A stretch of DNA of 37,660 nucleotides, from positions 1-37,660 of IMG/VR virus record IMGVR_UViG_3300031395_000004. One strand, written 5' to 3'. The translations under genes and the position numbers were made by a program. Under the pieces are notes generated by a model. That model searched no databases. It was given only the letters and a program-made list of their open reading frames with translations, and was not told the origin of the DNA. Shown here one piece after another: positions 22,109-30,914 of the stretch. This DNA is from a virus. Numbering within the stretch: the first letter of the stretch is position 1; the number at the start of each line of letters is the position of its first letter.

Positions 22109-24079
22109 TTAACAATTTAACCACCATGGACCTTCTTTAGGTTTAGGTTCAACGTAATTCTCTAAATTATAAATTCTCTTTTCCTCAGCTGCTATATCAT
22201 CTTCTTTCTTTTTCATAACCTCATCAATTCTAGGTAGAGGTGGCATTGTCATAACAGTATTAATGAATTTTTTTGGTACTCTAATTTCTTTGTAGGTCCC
22301 AAATGCAGTTAAGTGTACAATTATACACCCAAATAGTTTGATATCCTCATATTTAGTACCTTTTAACATATCTAAAATTAGTCTAGCATATAAAGGTAAT
22401 TGTATTTTATAATGGGCTAACGCAGTATCCATTTCATCCTCAAAAGGAGGTAGCATTGGTGTTGTATAATGATGTACCTCAAAGTTTTTCTCTTTATTTG
22501 TGTTATGAGTTACCAGTAAAGATTTCCCACATAAAAATGTGCTACTCGGACTATCTACTTCGATACACTTAGTTGGTACTGACTCAACTTCTTCTACTGA
22601 CACAATAGACCTAAAGGTTCTTCTATCTTTTTTAAGGTTTAAAACTAAATCTTGGTTTCTAGATAGAAATGGATTAAAATTATCTGTTACAAATGATGCT
22701 CTATAACATTTATTTACTTTACCGTTAAACTTCTTATTAAAATTAGATTTAGTTACCTTAAGACCTAATGAAGATGATATTTCAGTAAAATAATCAACCT
22801 GTGTTTCTCTTGTACTTTCCATAACGAAACTTTGTCTAGTTTTATTATATGTACCATCACTATCCATTAAACCCCTTAATAAATCTAGTCGCTGATTGTA
22901 TGAGCTAGATAAATAAATTTCTGGTATATGTTTGTTTTGTAACAATAAATTTTTACGTAATTTATTTTGTAAATCAAGTACTGTTCTAGTGGTAGATTTT
23001 CCAGCACCACCTTGCGATAAATCATCACCAATAGTATACCCTCTTTTTATTATCTCTTCCCATACCTTTTCATTTGCTTGTGTAATTTTAGCATCAACAC
23101 TATGACCATCACCTAACCAAAGACCTAAAACATAAGGGTCAATCGGTAATTTAATTTCTGGGTTGTTTAATGGTTTTGCATTTTTAATTTTCAATATATT
23201 ATATGATTGTCTCTTACTTAAAGAATTATTGTAATCTTTAATTTCTTGAGTTGTCATAACCATCTCTTTAATTACCCCAGAATTTTCCCTATAAACTAAC
23301 CACCTATGTTCAAAATCAGAAATAATTTCTTCATTATTATCAAAAATAATTTTTAAACATTTCTTATTTTTAACTTTAGAAATATTCATAATATTAACTA
23401 AATTACCATCCTTATCATAAACTTGGTCATTATTTGTTAATGTACCCATAGTCTTCCACCCATCACTAGTTAAAATAGGTGTATCTAGTGGTAAACCTTT
23501 CCAATCGGTAACTATGAAACCCAGTTCACCTTCTTTATTGTGAATTAACCACACTTTATCTGGTTGGCCAGTGTATTTTAATGTGTTACTACCTAACACC
23601 ATTTCAGTGTCTAATAAAACCGCACCTCTTCTGTGCATAGCGTTGATAAATTTATGACCAGCATCAATCATCGCATTTCCATCACTAACCTGCTGCTCAT
23701 CACAATTATATATCGGTTGTCTAACATCTTTATAACTTCCATATTGAGCTAATAAGTCTTTTTCTAAAAGATAGTGAACTCTAGAACCTTTGGAGTTAGC
23801 GTAATCTGCTGTCGCTCTCCATTCCTTTAATAATTTATCTTGTTCATGTATGTCGTTTTCACACATCTCTAAAGACTTTTCTAATTCTGGGAAACCTTCA
23901 TAAAATTGTTTTATGACAGTAGATACTGAAGGAAATTTACTTGTCATTTCACCTTCCAGTGTCTCTATATAATAGGTGTGGGTGTCTTCAACAAAACTAA
24001 GTTTTAACTCTTTTTGTTTAAGACTTATTAAATCTCTTATTTCTTTACCTATTTTAGTTAGTTCTTCTTTTCTAATCAT
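22109..24079 (-). CDS. PD-(D/E)XK nuclease (RecB/Cas4-like) interrupted by an intein
   Basis: The host protein is residues 1-194 plus 527-656, 324 residues after splicing. N-extein features: FPSVSTVIKQFY (a segment typical of phage RecB-like nucleases), a His in SRVHYLLE (about residue 102), GQPDKV (Asp174) and VTDWK (Asp192, Lys194). C-extein: TNKEKNFEVH, then AHYKIQLPLYARLI, the Q-x3-Y motif of the superfamily. The intein (195-526) sits directly after catalytic Lys194. The enzyme would be a DNA exonuclease acting in recombination or processing of DNA ends, in line with gp47/gp46 downstream. Without splicing the active site would be broken. Confidence 0.9.
   Translation of the reverse strand: MIRKEELTKIGKEIRDLISLKQKELKLSFVEDTHTYYIETLEGEMTSKFPSVSTVIKQFYEGFPELEKSLEMCENDIHEQDKLLKEWRATADYANSKGSRVHYLLEKDLLAQYGSYKDVRQPIYNCDEQQVSDGNAMIDAGHKFINAMHRRGAVLLDTEMVLGSNTLKYTGQPDKVWLIHNKEGELGFIVTDWKGLPLDTPILTSDGWKTMGTLTNNDQVYDKDGNLVNIMNISKVKNKKCLKIIFDNNEEIISDFEHRWLVYRENSGVIKEMVMTTQEIKDYNNSLSKRQSYNILKIKNAKPLNNPEIKLPIDPYVLGLWLGDGHSVDAKITQANEKVWEEIIKRGYTIGDDLSQGGAGKSTTRTVLDLQNKLRKNLLLQNKHIPEIYLSSSYNQRLDLLRGLMDSDGTYNKTRQSFVMESTRETQVDYFTEISSSLGLKVTKSNFNKKFNGKVNKCYRASFVTDNFNPFLSRNQDLVLNLKKDRRTFRSIVSVEEVESVPTKCIEVDSPSSTFLCGKSLLVTHNTNKEKNFEVHHYTTPMLPPFEDEMDTALAHYKIQLPLYARLILDMLKGTKYEDIKLFGCIIVHLTAFGTYKEIRVPKKFINTVMTMPPLPRIDEVMKKKEDDIAAEEKRIYNLENYVEPKPKEGPWWLNC
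22502..23497 (-). mobile_element. LAGLIDADG intein with class 3 features (332 residues)
   Basis: The first residue is Gly (GLPLDTPILTSDGWKTMG) rather than Cys/Ser. Block B reads DFEHRWLV with Trp two residues after His. Block F has TKCIEVDSPSSTFLCG. Block G ends LLVTHN followed by Thr. These fit the Trp/Cys/Thr (WCT) signature of class 3 inteins, which use a block F Cys instead of residue 1. The endonuclease domain has two LAGLIDADG-like helices, VLGLWLGDG and LLRGLMDSDG, both with the acidic residue, so homing activity is plausible. Confidence 0.88.
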
Positions 24080-24130
24080 TTAACCCATTTCAGCCAAATA
24101 TACTAGATTTTTTCAACAAAGACAACTATT

Positions 24131-24136
24131 TATAAT
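24131..24136 (+). promoter_or_regulatory. TATAAT element before the plus-strand cassette
   Basis: CTATTTATAATATGG places TATAAT directly against the first ATG of the ParB-like gene. This favours the next in-frame Met (24155) as the real start, leaving a leader of about 12 nt. Confidence 0.45.
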
Positions 24137-24733
24137 ATGGACCGTATTAATAGAATGAGACTATCTAAATTATATAGTGAAGTTGTAAATGAAAGTTTTA
24201 GTTTACAACCTGACCCTTCTTGTGATTGTTGCAAATACTTTGATTTTACTTTCTCTCAAGCTGGTGGTCAATTCACTGGTTTAGAAAAACCTTTATATCA
24301 AGAAATATCTAAAGGTGAAAAGCATGAGTTGCAATATATAAAACCAAAACAATACATCTACAATATTGCTAGAGGTTTTGGTGGACTTAGTTATGAAGAC
24401 GTTGTTGATTCTGGTGCGGTGAGTAAAGAAGCTGTAATTAAGTACGCTAAGGCCATGAAAAATGGTGAAAAATTTCCAATAGGTTGGTATAAAGTAGATT
24501 CTGGTAGTCAAGAAGGTAGACATAGAGCTTTAGCGGCCATTGAATTGGGTTGTAATAGTATTCCTGTCGTGGTCATAACAACTCTTGATTATGAAGATAG
24601 GTTAGATATTGCTGAAAAATATAAAGGTTTATCCAAAGAAGAATTAAATCAAATTTACATTAATAAAGGTTATAATGGTATAACTGGTTTAGGTTGGAAT
24701 GACTTGCAAAGATTTATAAATTATAATATATGA
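24137..24733 (+). CDS. ParB-like domain protein (possible packaged protein)
   Basis: A 198-residue protein, or 192 if it starts at Met7 (24155), which is favoured because MRLSKLYSEVVNES then aligns with MKLTKIYEEVLRES of the next gene. Residues about 60-155 contain the ParB/sulfiredoxin-like signature SQEGRHRALAAIELGCNSI followed by PVVVIT, with the GRHR motif of nucleotide- or DNA-processing ParB-like domains. Cys residues in DPSCDCCKYF may bind metal. ParB-like and ADP-ribosyltransferase domains commonly occur together in polyvalent proteins delivered by phages and conjugative elements. The gene is on the opposite strand to its surroundings and overlaps the next gene by four bases. Confidence 0.75.
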   Translation: MDRINRMRLSKLYSEVVNESFSLQPDPSCDCCKYFDFTFSQAGGQFTGLEKPLYQEISKGEKHELQYIKPKQYIYNIARGFGGLSYEDVVDSGAVSKEAVIKYAKAMKNGEKFPIGWYKVDSGSQEGRHRALAAIELGCNSIPVVVITTLDYEDRLDIAEKYKGLSKEELNQIYINKGYNGITGLGWNDLQRFINYNI

Positions 24734-25851
24734 AATTAACTAAAATATATGAAGAGGTTTTAAGAGAATCTATTCAAACTAAAATTATAGCCTATCATGG
24801 GACAGACCATAATATAGATAGGTTTTCTGACAGCTTTTTAGTTGGAGATAAAAATATTCAACACCATGGAGCTGGTATTTACTTTACCACTAGTTATGAG
24901 AATGCTAGGATGTTTGGTAATAATCTCTATAAAGTAGAATTATCTGGTAATTTTATTAGTGAAGACAACCCTACAAGTGATGCGGACCCCGACAAATTAA
25001 TTAACCTTATGAAATTAAGTGATGAGGACGAGTGGGAATTAGAGGCACAAAATTATCACCCAGACCCTGAAACAGGACTTATGGTGGCTCTTGAGGATGC
25101 TCTTGACCAACCTAATGAAGCTGACGCTTTTATGAGGATTCAAAATGGATGGTACATGTACGATGGTTTAGGTTATGTTAGAGGTATGACTAAGGTTGGT
25201 ATCGATGGTGTTATTGTTAATCCACCTAGTGATTGGGTTGATGAAAAGCACATTATTATGTTTAATCCAAATGCTATTAAATTCATTGAAAAGGTTAACG
25301 TTAAAGAAGACCTTACATACAGACATACCAATACTAATGGTGCTGGTGATGACGAGTATGAAGTAGGTATGGTAAAGGAGAATAATAACATTAAAGAATT
25401 ATTAAAGTACAGTGCTTATGATGATTCTGAAATGAGTGAAATGTATCTTAAAAAACTAATAGATACTTTAAGAAAATTACCTAGCAACTTAACTTTATAC
25501 CGTGTAGTATTTTTAGAAAAAAAATCTGATTTAAGAGATAAAGAATTAGGTTCACATTATGTTTTAAATAAAAAAGACTTAGATAGTTCTCATTATGTGG
25601 AGGCCCATTCAAATGCTAAGGGAGAACCTTTTATACTCACAGTTAAAGTTAGCAAGAATGAAATCGATGAATTTGCAACCTTAAAACATAACATGCAATA
25701 TCCACATGAAAAAGAAATCACTTTAAAAAATACTGGTTCTGGTGCCAAGTTAATTGACATCAAACCTTTTAAAAATACATCTTATGGTTTTAGTGCTGAA
25801 TTTAACGATGATGATTTTTATAATGATTTAGGTTATGATGAATTTTCATAA
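24730..25851 (+). CDS. Protein with two ADP-ribosyltransferase-like domains
   Basis: A 373-residue protein. Residues 1-16 (MKLTKIYEEVLRES) resemble a capsid-targeting sequence with an LxE site. Residues about 18-190 match H-Y type ADP-ribosyltransferases of polyvalent proteins: AYHGTD (His23), HHGAGIYFTTSYENARMF (Tyr51), GIDGVIVNPP and HIIMFNPNAIKFI. Residues about 230-360 resemble the R-S-E type: LTLYRVVF (Arg), GSHYVLNKKDLDSSHY, and QYPHEKEITL with the ExE motif. Such enzymes transfer ADP-ribose from NAD+ to target proteins; T4 Alt is the known injected example. The gene is coupled to the ParB-like gene by ATGA and converges on primase with 6 nt of overlap. Domain calls are by motif; activity is untested. 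Confidence 0.78.
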   Translation: MKLTKIYEEVLRESIQTKIIAYHGTDHNIDRFSDSFLVGDKNIQHHGAGIYFTTSYENARMFGNNLYKVELSGNFISEDNPTSDADPDKLINLMKLSDEDEWELEAQNYHPDPETGLMVALEDALDQPNEADAFMRIQNGWYMYDGLGYVRGMTKVGIDGVIVNPPSDWVDEKHIIMFNPNAIKFIEKVNVKEDLTYRHTNTNGAGDDEYEVGMVKENNNIKELLKYSAYDDSEMSEMYLKKLIDTLRKLPSNLTLYRVVFLEKKSDLRDKELGSHYVLNKKDLDSSHYVEAHSNAKGEPFILTVKVSKNEIDEFATLKHNMQYPHEKEITLKNTGSGAKLIDIKPFKNTSYGFSAEFNDDDFYNDLGYDEFS

Positions 25852-26811
25852 CCTACTTTCTCTAATTTTGTGAGCAGTTTTTAATGACTTAATAATACCC
25901 ATCCTTCCGAATTTTTCATTTATTAAGGATAAATCCATTCCGTTCTTTAAAAACACAACTTTAATTCTACCGTATAAATTTATTGTATTCAGTCTATTGT
26001 ATAAAAATAGCGCATCTTTTTTCTCTTCTTCACCACCATCTAACACAATCACTACATCACCTTTGGCCTTAGATTGTAAGCTGTGATATAACTTATCTGA
26101 AATAAACTTACCTAGAAGTGGTATAGAGTTAGGTGTTACTATGTGGTCAAATCCACCCTCAACTAGATATATTGTAGAGTCCCAGTTAATATGATGTTCG
26201 TTGAATATAATCCTTTGCTTTTCTACTTCTGGATTTAAGTACTTAACCTTACTCCACTTATCGAATGACCTAGCAACGTAAAAATTTAATTTACCCATAG
26301 CATCATATGATGGTATCACAACCCTGTTTTTGTGTTTACCTTCACATGTGTAACCTATATCATACTTTTCTAATGTTTCATCTCTAATACCTCTCTTCTT
26401 AACATAACTATACGCTTCAGAATAATTTGTATGGTATGGTGATGCTTCACTAAATTTCTTAAAGCTTTTCGGTAAATTAACAATTATTTTACTATCCTCT
26501 TCCGACTTACTTTTACTATTCTTTATTATGTCAGGTGCAACTAACATAAAGTCTTTGTAGTGTTGCTTATTACCGTATTTTCTTACAAGGTAAGATAAGC
26601 TACCGTACATATTGTTTCGTTCCCAACAAGACCAGCATTTATAAACACCCTTTTCATAATTGATAGCTAAATTACCTTTTCCATCACCAGTGTTACCTAA
26701 CCCCTTTTCTTGGGAACATACAGGACAATCAAAACCCACTTGTGATTTGTGTTCATAGTGGGTTCTAGGTGTTCCTAAGAAATTTTCTAATGTGTTTACT
26801 ATAATTGACAT
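25846..26811 (-). CDS. DNA primase (DnaG/gp61-like)
   Basis: A 321-residue primase. An N-terminal zinc finger has Cys29 and Cys32 (CPVC) and Cys59 and Cys62 (CWSC). The middle resembles the DnaG catalytic core: KYDIGYTCEGKHKNRVVIPS and FYVARSFDKWSKVKYLNP. The toprim part has IYLVEGGFDHIVTP with the conserved Glu, and VVIVLDGGEEEKKDA with an acidic cluster. It lays RNA primers for lagging-strand synthesis, with a helicase that is not in this window. It is shorter than bacterial DnaG because the helicase-binding C-terminal domain is missing, as in T4 gp61. Confidence 0.9.
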   Translation of the reverse strand: MSIIVNTLENFLGTPRTHYEHKSQVGFDCPVCSQEKGLGNTGDGKGNLAINYEKGVYKCWSCWERNNMYGSLSYLVRKYGNKQHYKDFMLVAPDIIKNSKSKSEEDSKIIVNLPKSFKKFSEASPYHTNYSEAYSYVKKRGIRDETLEKYDIGYTCEGKHKNRVVIPSYDAMGKLNFYVARSFDKWSKVKYLNPEVEKQRIIFNEHHINWDSTIYLVEGGFDHIVTPNSIPLLGKFISDKLYHSLQSKAKGDVVIVLDGGEEEKKDALFLYNRLNTINLYGRIKVVFLKNGMDLSLINEKFGRMGIIKSLKTAHKIRESRL

Positions 26812-26870
26812 GCCACAAAGATACTTAAAAAAGTATTCATAAACAAATAATAATTAAAACGGACATTAAT

Positions 26871-26902
26871 AAATAAAAAAACGGCCATTAATGGCCGTTT
26901 AT
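26871..26902 (-). terminator. Intrinsic terminator after the RuvC-like gene
   Basis: AAACGGCCATTAATGGCCGTTT (26879-26900) is a perfect palindromic stem; on the minus strand it is followed by seven T and more AT. It ends the transcript of the RuvC-like gene (26932-27606) and isolates it from primase. Confidence 0.85.
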
Positions 26903-26931
26903 AAAAATAGAATTACTAAATATAAAAAAAC

Positions 26932-27606
26932 TTACCTATCCTCTGGTACCCATCTTTCTATTTTGTTCATATAACCTAACACACAAGCAGATGCATCGGC
27001 CATATCGTAATTTTCTTTGGATAATGCGTGATTTCTATTATAAATCCACTTGACTTGTGGGTGTAAGTCAGCTACCTTCTCCCATATAATTGTCTTTTTA
27101 TCAACATACCAGTCGTACCCACCGAAAAGTGTTTTCTTATTGTCTTTAATTTTTTTCTCTATTTGTTTTTCTGGGTATCTCACACCTTTCTTATTGTGAG
27201 TTCTAATCGCCATAAGTTCAGGGAAAGCAAATGCTCTAGCATCAAAAGATGATATAAAGTCTGGGACTATACCTAACTTTTGATATACTGACCTAGATAT
27301 CATACCATTAAACCTAAGTAGTTTACCTACTGTGTTTACGTTATTAGACCTTAATAAAGGTTCTTCAATAATGACTTTTACAATACCTAAATCTTTGTAT
27401 TTATTTAAAAACTCTTCTTCAAAGATATTACATTTTTCGAATAATTCCTCTGTTTTTGTTTCAGGTATAGGTTTAATTTTAGGTGTTACATGTGTAAGTA
27501 ATACCAGTTCACCCTTTTTACCTGCGTCTTTATATAGAGCAATACCTATTGTTTTGGTACTGACGTCTAAACCAAGAATTAAATCGTCATTTTTATCTAT
27601 TTCCAT
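26932..27606 (-). CDS. RuvC-like Holliday-junction resolvase
   Basis: A 224-residue RNase H-fold protein. The first strand has LILGLDVSTKTIGIAL (Asp14 is the likely first catalytic acid), then VKVIIEEPLLRS (Glu after the fourth strand), and the last helix NYDMADASACVLGYM supplies an acidic D..D pair. This is the arrangement of RuvC-type resolvases of phages and poxvirus-like enzymes. It would cut branched DNA before packaging, the role taken by endonuclease VII in T4. It sits between primase and the tail block, with its own terminator. Confidence 0.8.
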   Translation of the reverse strand: MEIDKNDDLILGLDVSTKTIGIALYKDAGKKGELVLLTHVTPKIKPIPETKTEELFEKCNIFEEEFLNKYKDLGIVKVIIEEPLLRSNNVNTVGKLLRFNGMISRSVYQKLGIVPDFISSFDARAFAFPELMAIRTHNKKGVRYPEKQIEKKIKDNKKTLFGGYDWYVDKKTIIWEKVADLHPQVKWIYNRNHALSKENYDMADASACVLGYMNKIERWVPEDR

Positions 27607-27656
27607 AATTATATTTCTATATCTAATGTATTAAATATAACTTTAAAGTAAATATA

Positions 27657-28877
27657 TTATACTAAGATTCTAACACCTAATGCAAGATATTGATTGGCCC
27701 CTAGTATTAAATGTTCATTGCTTTTGGCATATGCTATAACATTATTAAAGGTGTCATATAAAGCAACTTCACTAACTTTTATTAAGTCATCGTTGTTAAA
27801 TGTCGAGTTATTTGTATTAGCGAATTCGTCTCTTTCAACAACACATGTTATGTTTTGTGATATTTCATTCGATAAATGATTATAAGTAACTGCTACATTG
27901 TCAGCTGATGCGTCCTCAGTATCATAATTATTAACGATATCTGGATTTGTAATTACAATAAAACCTTTATCTAAATAAGCTACACCAACCGCATTATCTG
28001 CTACTTGGTTAACTGAAGATACTGATAATGCATTAAACCTTTCTTTACCATTTATACTGAATGGTTTTGATTGACCAAAGCCTGTAGCCCAACTTTTACT
28101 TGGATTCTCATTAGGTCTTTCTACTTCATCAGAAAATAAAAAGGCTACATTACTACCTACAACACTACCTAAGAATGCACTTTCTTTTATTTGAGAATCT
28201 AAGCTGGTTGCTGGTGTTAATGTTCTTTGGAAAGTTGAATATATGGTGTATTCAGTCCCACCTGTCGTTTCTAACTCAATTTTAATTTCTCTACCATCTA
28301 GTATCTCACCGTAGGCACATTTATCTATCGCTATTACAAGTACCTTATTTTGATTTATATTTCTTATTGCTGTGTCTAAGTACCCGACTGGATTATTAAA
28401 TGAGCTATATAAGTTCCTTTCATCTTGTGTTAATGGTAAACCAAATGATTTAAACAAATTGACATAAGAATCAGTTGTTACATCTCTTCTATCAGTAATA
28501 AATTGGGATATTGTATTGCCACTAGTGTCTGAACCTAGTATTGTTGTTTGACCTAATTTAGTAGGTTTTATATTTACTGTTGCTGAACCGCTCTCAACTA
28601 ATTTTCTTATATCACCTGACGAGTTTACAATAATAGGTGATTTTATACTAACACCCTCATATACACCATTACTAAATATGTTGTCAACACCCACTTCACC
28701 TGCTAAAGCTGGTACTTCACCATTATCTAATTGTAAGTCACTCAAATAATTGGCATCTGAATCACCTAAGCCAAAATGTGTTATAACACTACTACTATTT
28801 GTCAATAGTTGTCTTCTACCAAATGGTGTTAATTTGGCTGTTACTGTTACTGTATCTTCGCTTGCTAAAAATCCCAT
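27657..28877 (-). CDS. Tail or baseplate fibre-like protein, paralogue of next gene
   Basis: A 406-residue protein. The N-terminus VTAKLTPFGRRQLLTNSS followed by HFGLGDSDANY resembles the N-domain of phage tail-collar fibre proteins (lTxxG...xxGDG), and the C-terminus has VSEVALYDTFNNVIAYAK, the segment that closes that domain. The same two signatures occur in the 28881-30905 protein, so the genes arose by duplication. Between them lies a beta-rich middle. It is likely a baseplate- or fibre-attachment protein. It ends the tail transcript. Confidence 0.75.
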   Translation of the reverse strand: MGFLASEDTVTVTAKLTPFGRRQLLTNSSSVITHFGLGDSDANYLSDLQLDNGEVPALAGEVGVDNIFSNGVYEGVSIKSPIIVNSSGDIRKLVESGSATVNIKPTKLGQTTILGSDTSGNTISQFITDRRDVTTDSYVNLFKSFGLPLTQDERNLYSSFNNPVGYLDTAIRNINQNKVLVIAIDKCAYGEILDGREIKIELETTGGTEYTIYSTFQRTLTPATSLDSQIKESAFLGSVVGSNVAFLFSDEVERPNENPSKSWATGFGQSKPFSINGKERFNALSVSSVNQVADNAVGVAYLDKGFIVITNPDIVNNYDTEDASADNVAVTYNHLSNEISQNITCVVERDEFANTNNSTFNNDDLIKVSEVALYDTFNNVIAYAKSNEHLILGANQYLALGVRILV

Positions 28878-28880
28878 ATC

Positions 28881-30905
28881 TTAAAAATCAATACTTAATT
28901 CTAGTATAACCGTTTTACCAGAGCTTAATTCAGCTGGTTTACTAAGTTTACCTATTATTACTAAATCACCGTTACTATCATAAACACCAACTTCACTAAC
29001 CATTATGTTAGGTGGGTTAGTTGCTAAGTCATTACTTCTAGTGGCATTAGACGTTCTATTAAAATCACTTGCATTAATAGAAATTTTAAAAATTGTTTTA
29101 AATATCGTTGCACCAATAAAAGCCTCAACGTTACCATAGAAAAATCTTTCATCACCAAATTGTAATGTTTCTGGTGAAGTTGATGGTGCCATATTTAATT
29201 TGTCTATTATCGAGTATGTTGTAGAAGAACTGGTATTTGATTGTGTTAGTTGAAAGCTAGGTGTTAATCCTAATGGGTTTTGTCTTTCTAAAACGTCAAC
29301 ATCCACAAAACCATCAGAGTTTTCATCAACAGATGAACTAAAATCTACTTCTTGCCACGCATCTGTTACGGGTCTAGAGCCATTTGTTACTTGATATAAT
29401 ACTTTAAAAGTATCACCGTAAAAACCTACCGTAGAGTCATCATCTCTCATATAAGGTAATAACCCCATATCTTCCATGTTGAATTGTATGTCAAAAGAAG
29501 AGTTGTTATTATTGGTAATTCTACTATAATTTTGAGCTGGTAATGTTGGTCTTAAACCACTACCACTTTCATTATCAATTCTGTAAGTTACGTACATTGT
29601 TTGGCCAGCTGGTAATACACCAGTGCCAACCCCACCTGATGGGTTTGTTAGTGTTAAATTCAATTTAGGTAAAGTCCAGTTCCTGTTAGATTTATACGAC
29701 ATTGCTGCATTAACCTCAGGGTCAGTCACAACAATAATTTTTAATTGCGTATAAACCCTACCAACTACCTTAGGTGTACCCTCTACTAAAGAAGGGTCTT
29801 CGATTAACTCAACATATGTTAAACCATTAGCTCCAGAGTTTATACTTGGACCGCTTGCTATAAATGTCATACCCATTTTATCACCAGTACCAGATACGCC
29901 ATTGAAGTTTCTTCTGTGGTACATTATATTAGGTAAGTGTATTTTAACGTTTTTAGTGTCGTTATCAATAAATAGATACTCACCGTATAAATTTGATATT
30001 GTTTTGTTAGAGTAATGAATTATTGCTGAAGATTTTACATCTAAAGCTTCTGAATTATAAATATAGTTTTTAACTTGGCCTATATAATTGTAAGAACCAA
30101 AATTTTCTAATTTCTCGAATTGAGTGGTCCCAGTTATACCTAGTACGTTTTCAGAAAACGGGATATTCATATTCCACAACGGAACATCATTTACTGTTAT
30201 ATCACAAGAACTATCAAATGATAACGTTCCAGTGTCCCAGTAACCTATAGAATCTGGTTCGTTGTTGTAAATATCACCACCTTTATATATAATGTAGGAT
30301 GTGTTTCCAGAACTTAATGTAGGTAACTCCCTATCCACTGTAATTGTTGAACCTGTTACTTGTATTTTATAAAATAGATGTGGCTGTGGTGTTTCATTAG
30401 TGAAATCTGAATAACCAATTTTAAGTAATAAAATATCACCCACTTCCGCATTATTACCTGTTATCTCCAACGTATTACCGCCAGATATTGCACTCGATGA
30501 AATGGTCCCTGAACTTCTAGTGTAACCAGACATTTCTTCTGAAGTCTCAGTTAACGTTTCCCATCCACTTGATAATGAGCCTGTAAAAGGTCCTCTTTGT
30601 TCAGCCTCATTGTTTACTCTTAATTTAACACAGCTAATATCACCATCAACAAATGGATTTTTATTAGTGTTATTATTTTTACTAATAAAATATTTTAAAT
30701 CAGGTTGTTTGTCTTTAGGTCTTAATATTGTCGTACTACCCGTCAAAACGTCGTCTTGCACAAAACCTTCTCTATTGTAATTAATTTCAGAGTCACCAAT
30801 TGACCAAGAACTGAAATTTAATTCTCCTTTAGCTATTTTCTCTCTACCAACTTCAGTTAGCTTTACGCTAGTGAAAGGCTGTGCATTTCTAATTATATAA
30901 CTCAT
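28881..30905 (-). CDS. Large tail or baseplate fibre-like protein
   Basis: A 674-residue, beta-rich protein. The N-terminus has VKLTEVGREKIAKGELNF and SIGDSEINYNREG. The C-terminus has VSEVGVYDSNGDLVIIGKL. Both match the smaller neighbour. The 500-residue middle is rich in Thr, Ser, Gly and Asn and contains NGLTYVELIEDPSLV and PAGQTMYVTYRID, typical of fibre or baseplate beta domains. It is separated from the next gene by three bases. TATAATAAAA stands nine bases before its ATG (30915-30920), so it may begin a transcript. Confidence 0.8.
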   Translation of the reverse strand: MSYIIRNAQPFTSVKLTEVGREKIAKGELNFSSWSIGDSEINYNREGFVQDDVLTGSTTILRPKDKQPDLKYFISKNNNTNKNPFVDGDISCVKLRVNNEAEQRGPFTGSLSSGWETLTETSEEMSGYTRSSGTISSSAISGGNTLEITGNNAEVGDILLLKIGYSDFTNETPQPHLFYKIQVTGSTITVDRELPTLSSGNTSYIIYKGGDIYNNEPDSIGYWDTGTLSFDSSCDITVNDVPLWNMNIPFSENVLGITGTTQFEKLENFGSYNYIGQVKNYIYNSEALDVKSSAIIHYSNKTISNLYGEYLFIDNDTKNVKIHLPNIMYHRRNFNGVSGTGDKMGMTFIASGPSINSGANGLTYVELIEDPSLVEGTPKVVGRVYTQLKIIVVTDPEVNAAMSYKSNRNWTLPKLNLTLTNPSGGVGTGVLPAGQTMYVTYRIDNESGSGLRPTLPAQNYSRITNNNNSSFDIQFNMEDMGLLPYMRDDDSTVGFYGDTFKVLYQVTNGSRPVTDAWQEVDFSSSVDENSDGFVDVDVLERQNPLGLTPSFQLTQSNTSSSTTYSIIDKLNMAPSTSPETLQFGDERFFYGNVEAFIGATIFKTIFKISINASDFNRTSNATRSNDLATNPPNIMVSEVGVYDSNGDLVIIGKLSKPAELSSGKTVILELSIDF

Positions 30906-30914
30906 AACGTTTTT

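Noticed and set aside
23495-23497. Gly at intein position 1 taken as an inactivating Cys-to-Gly mutation
   Set aside because: The Trp, block F Cys and Thr features explain a non-nucleophilic first residue as a class 3 mechanism.
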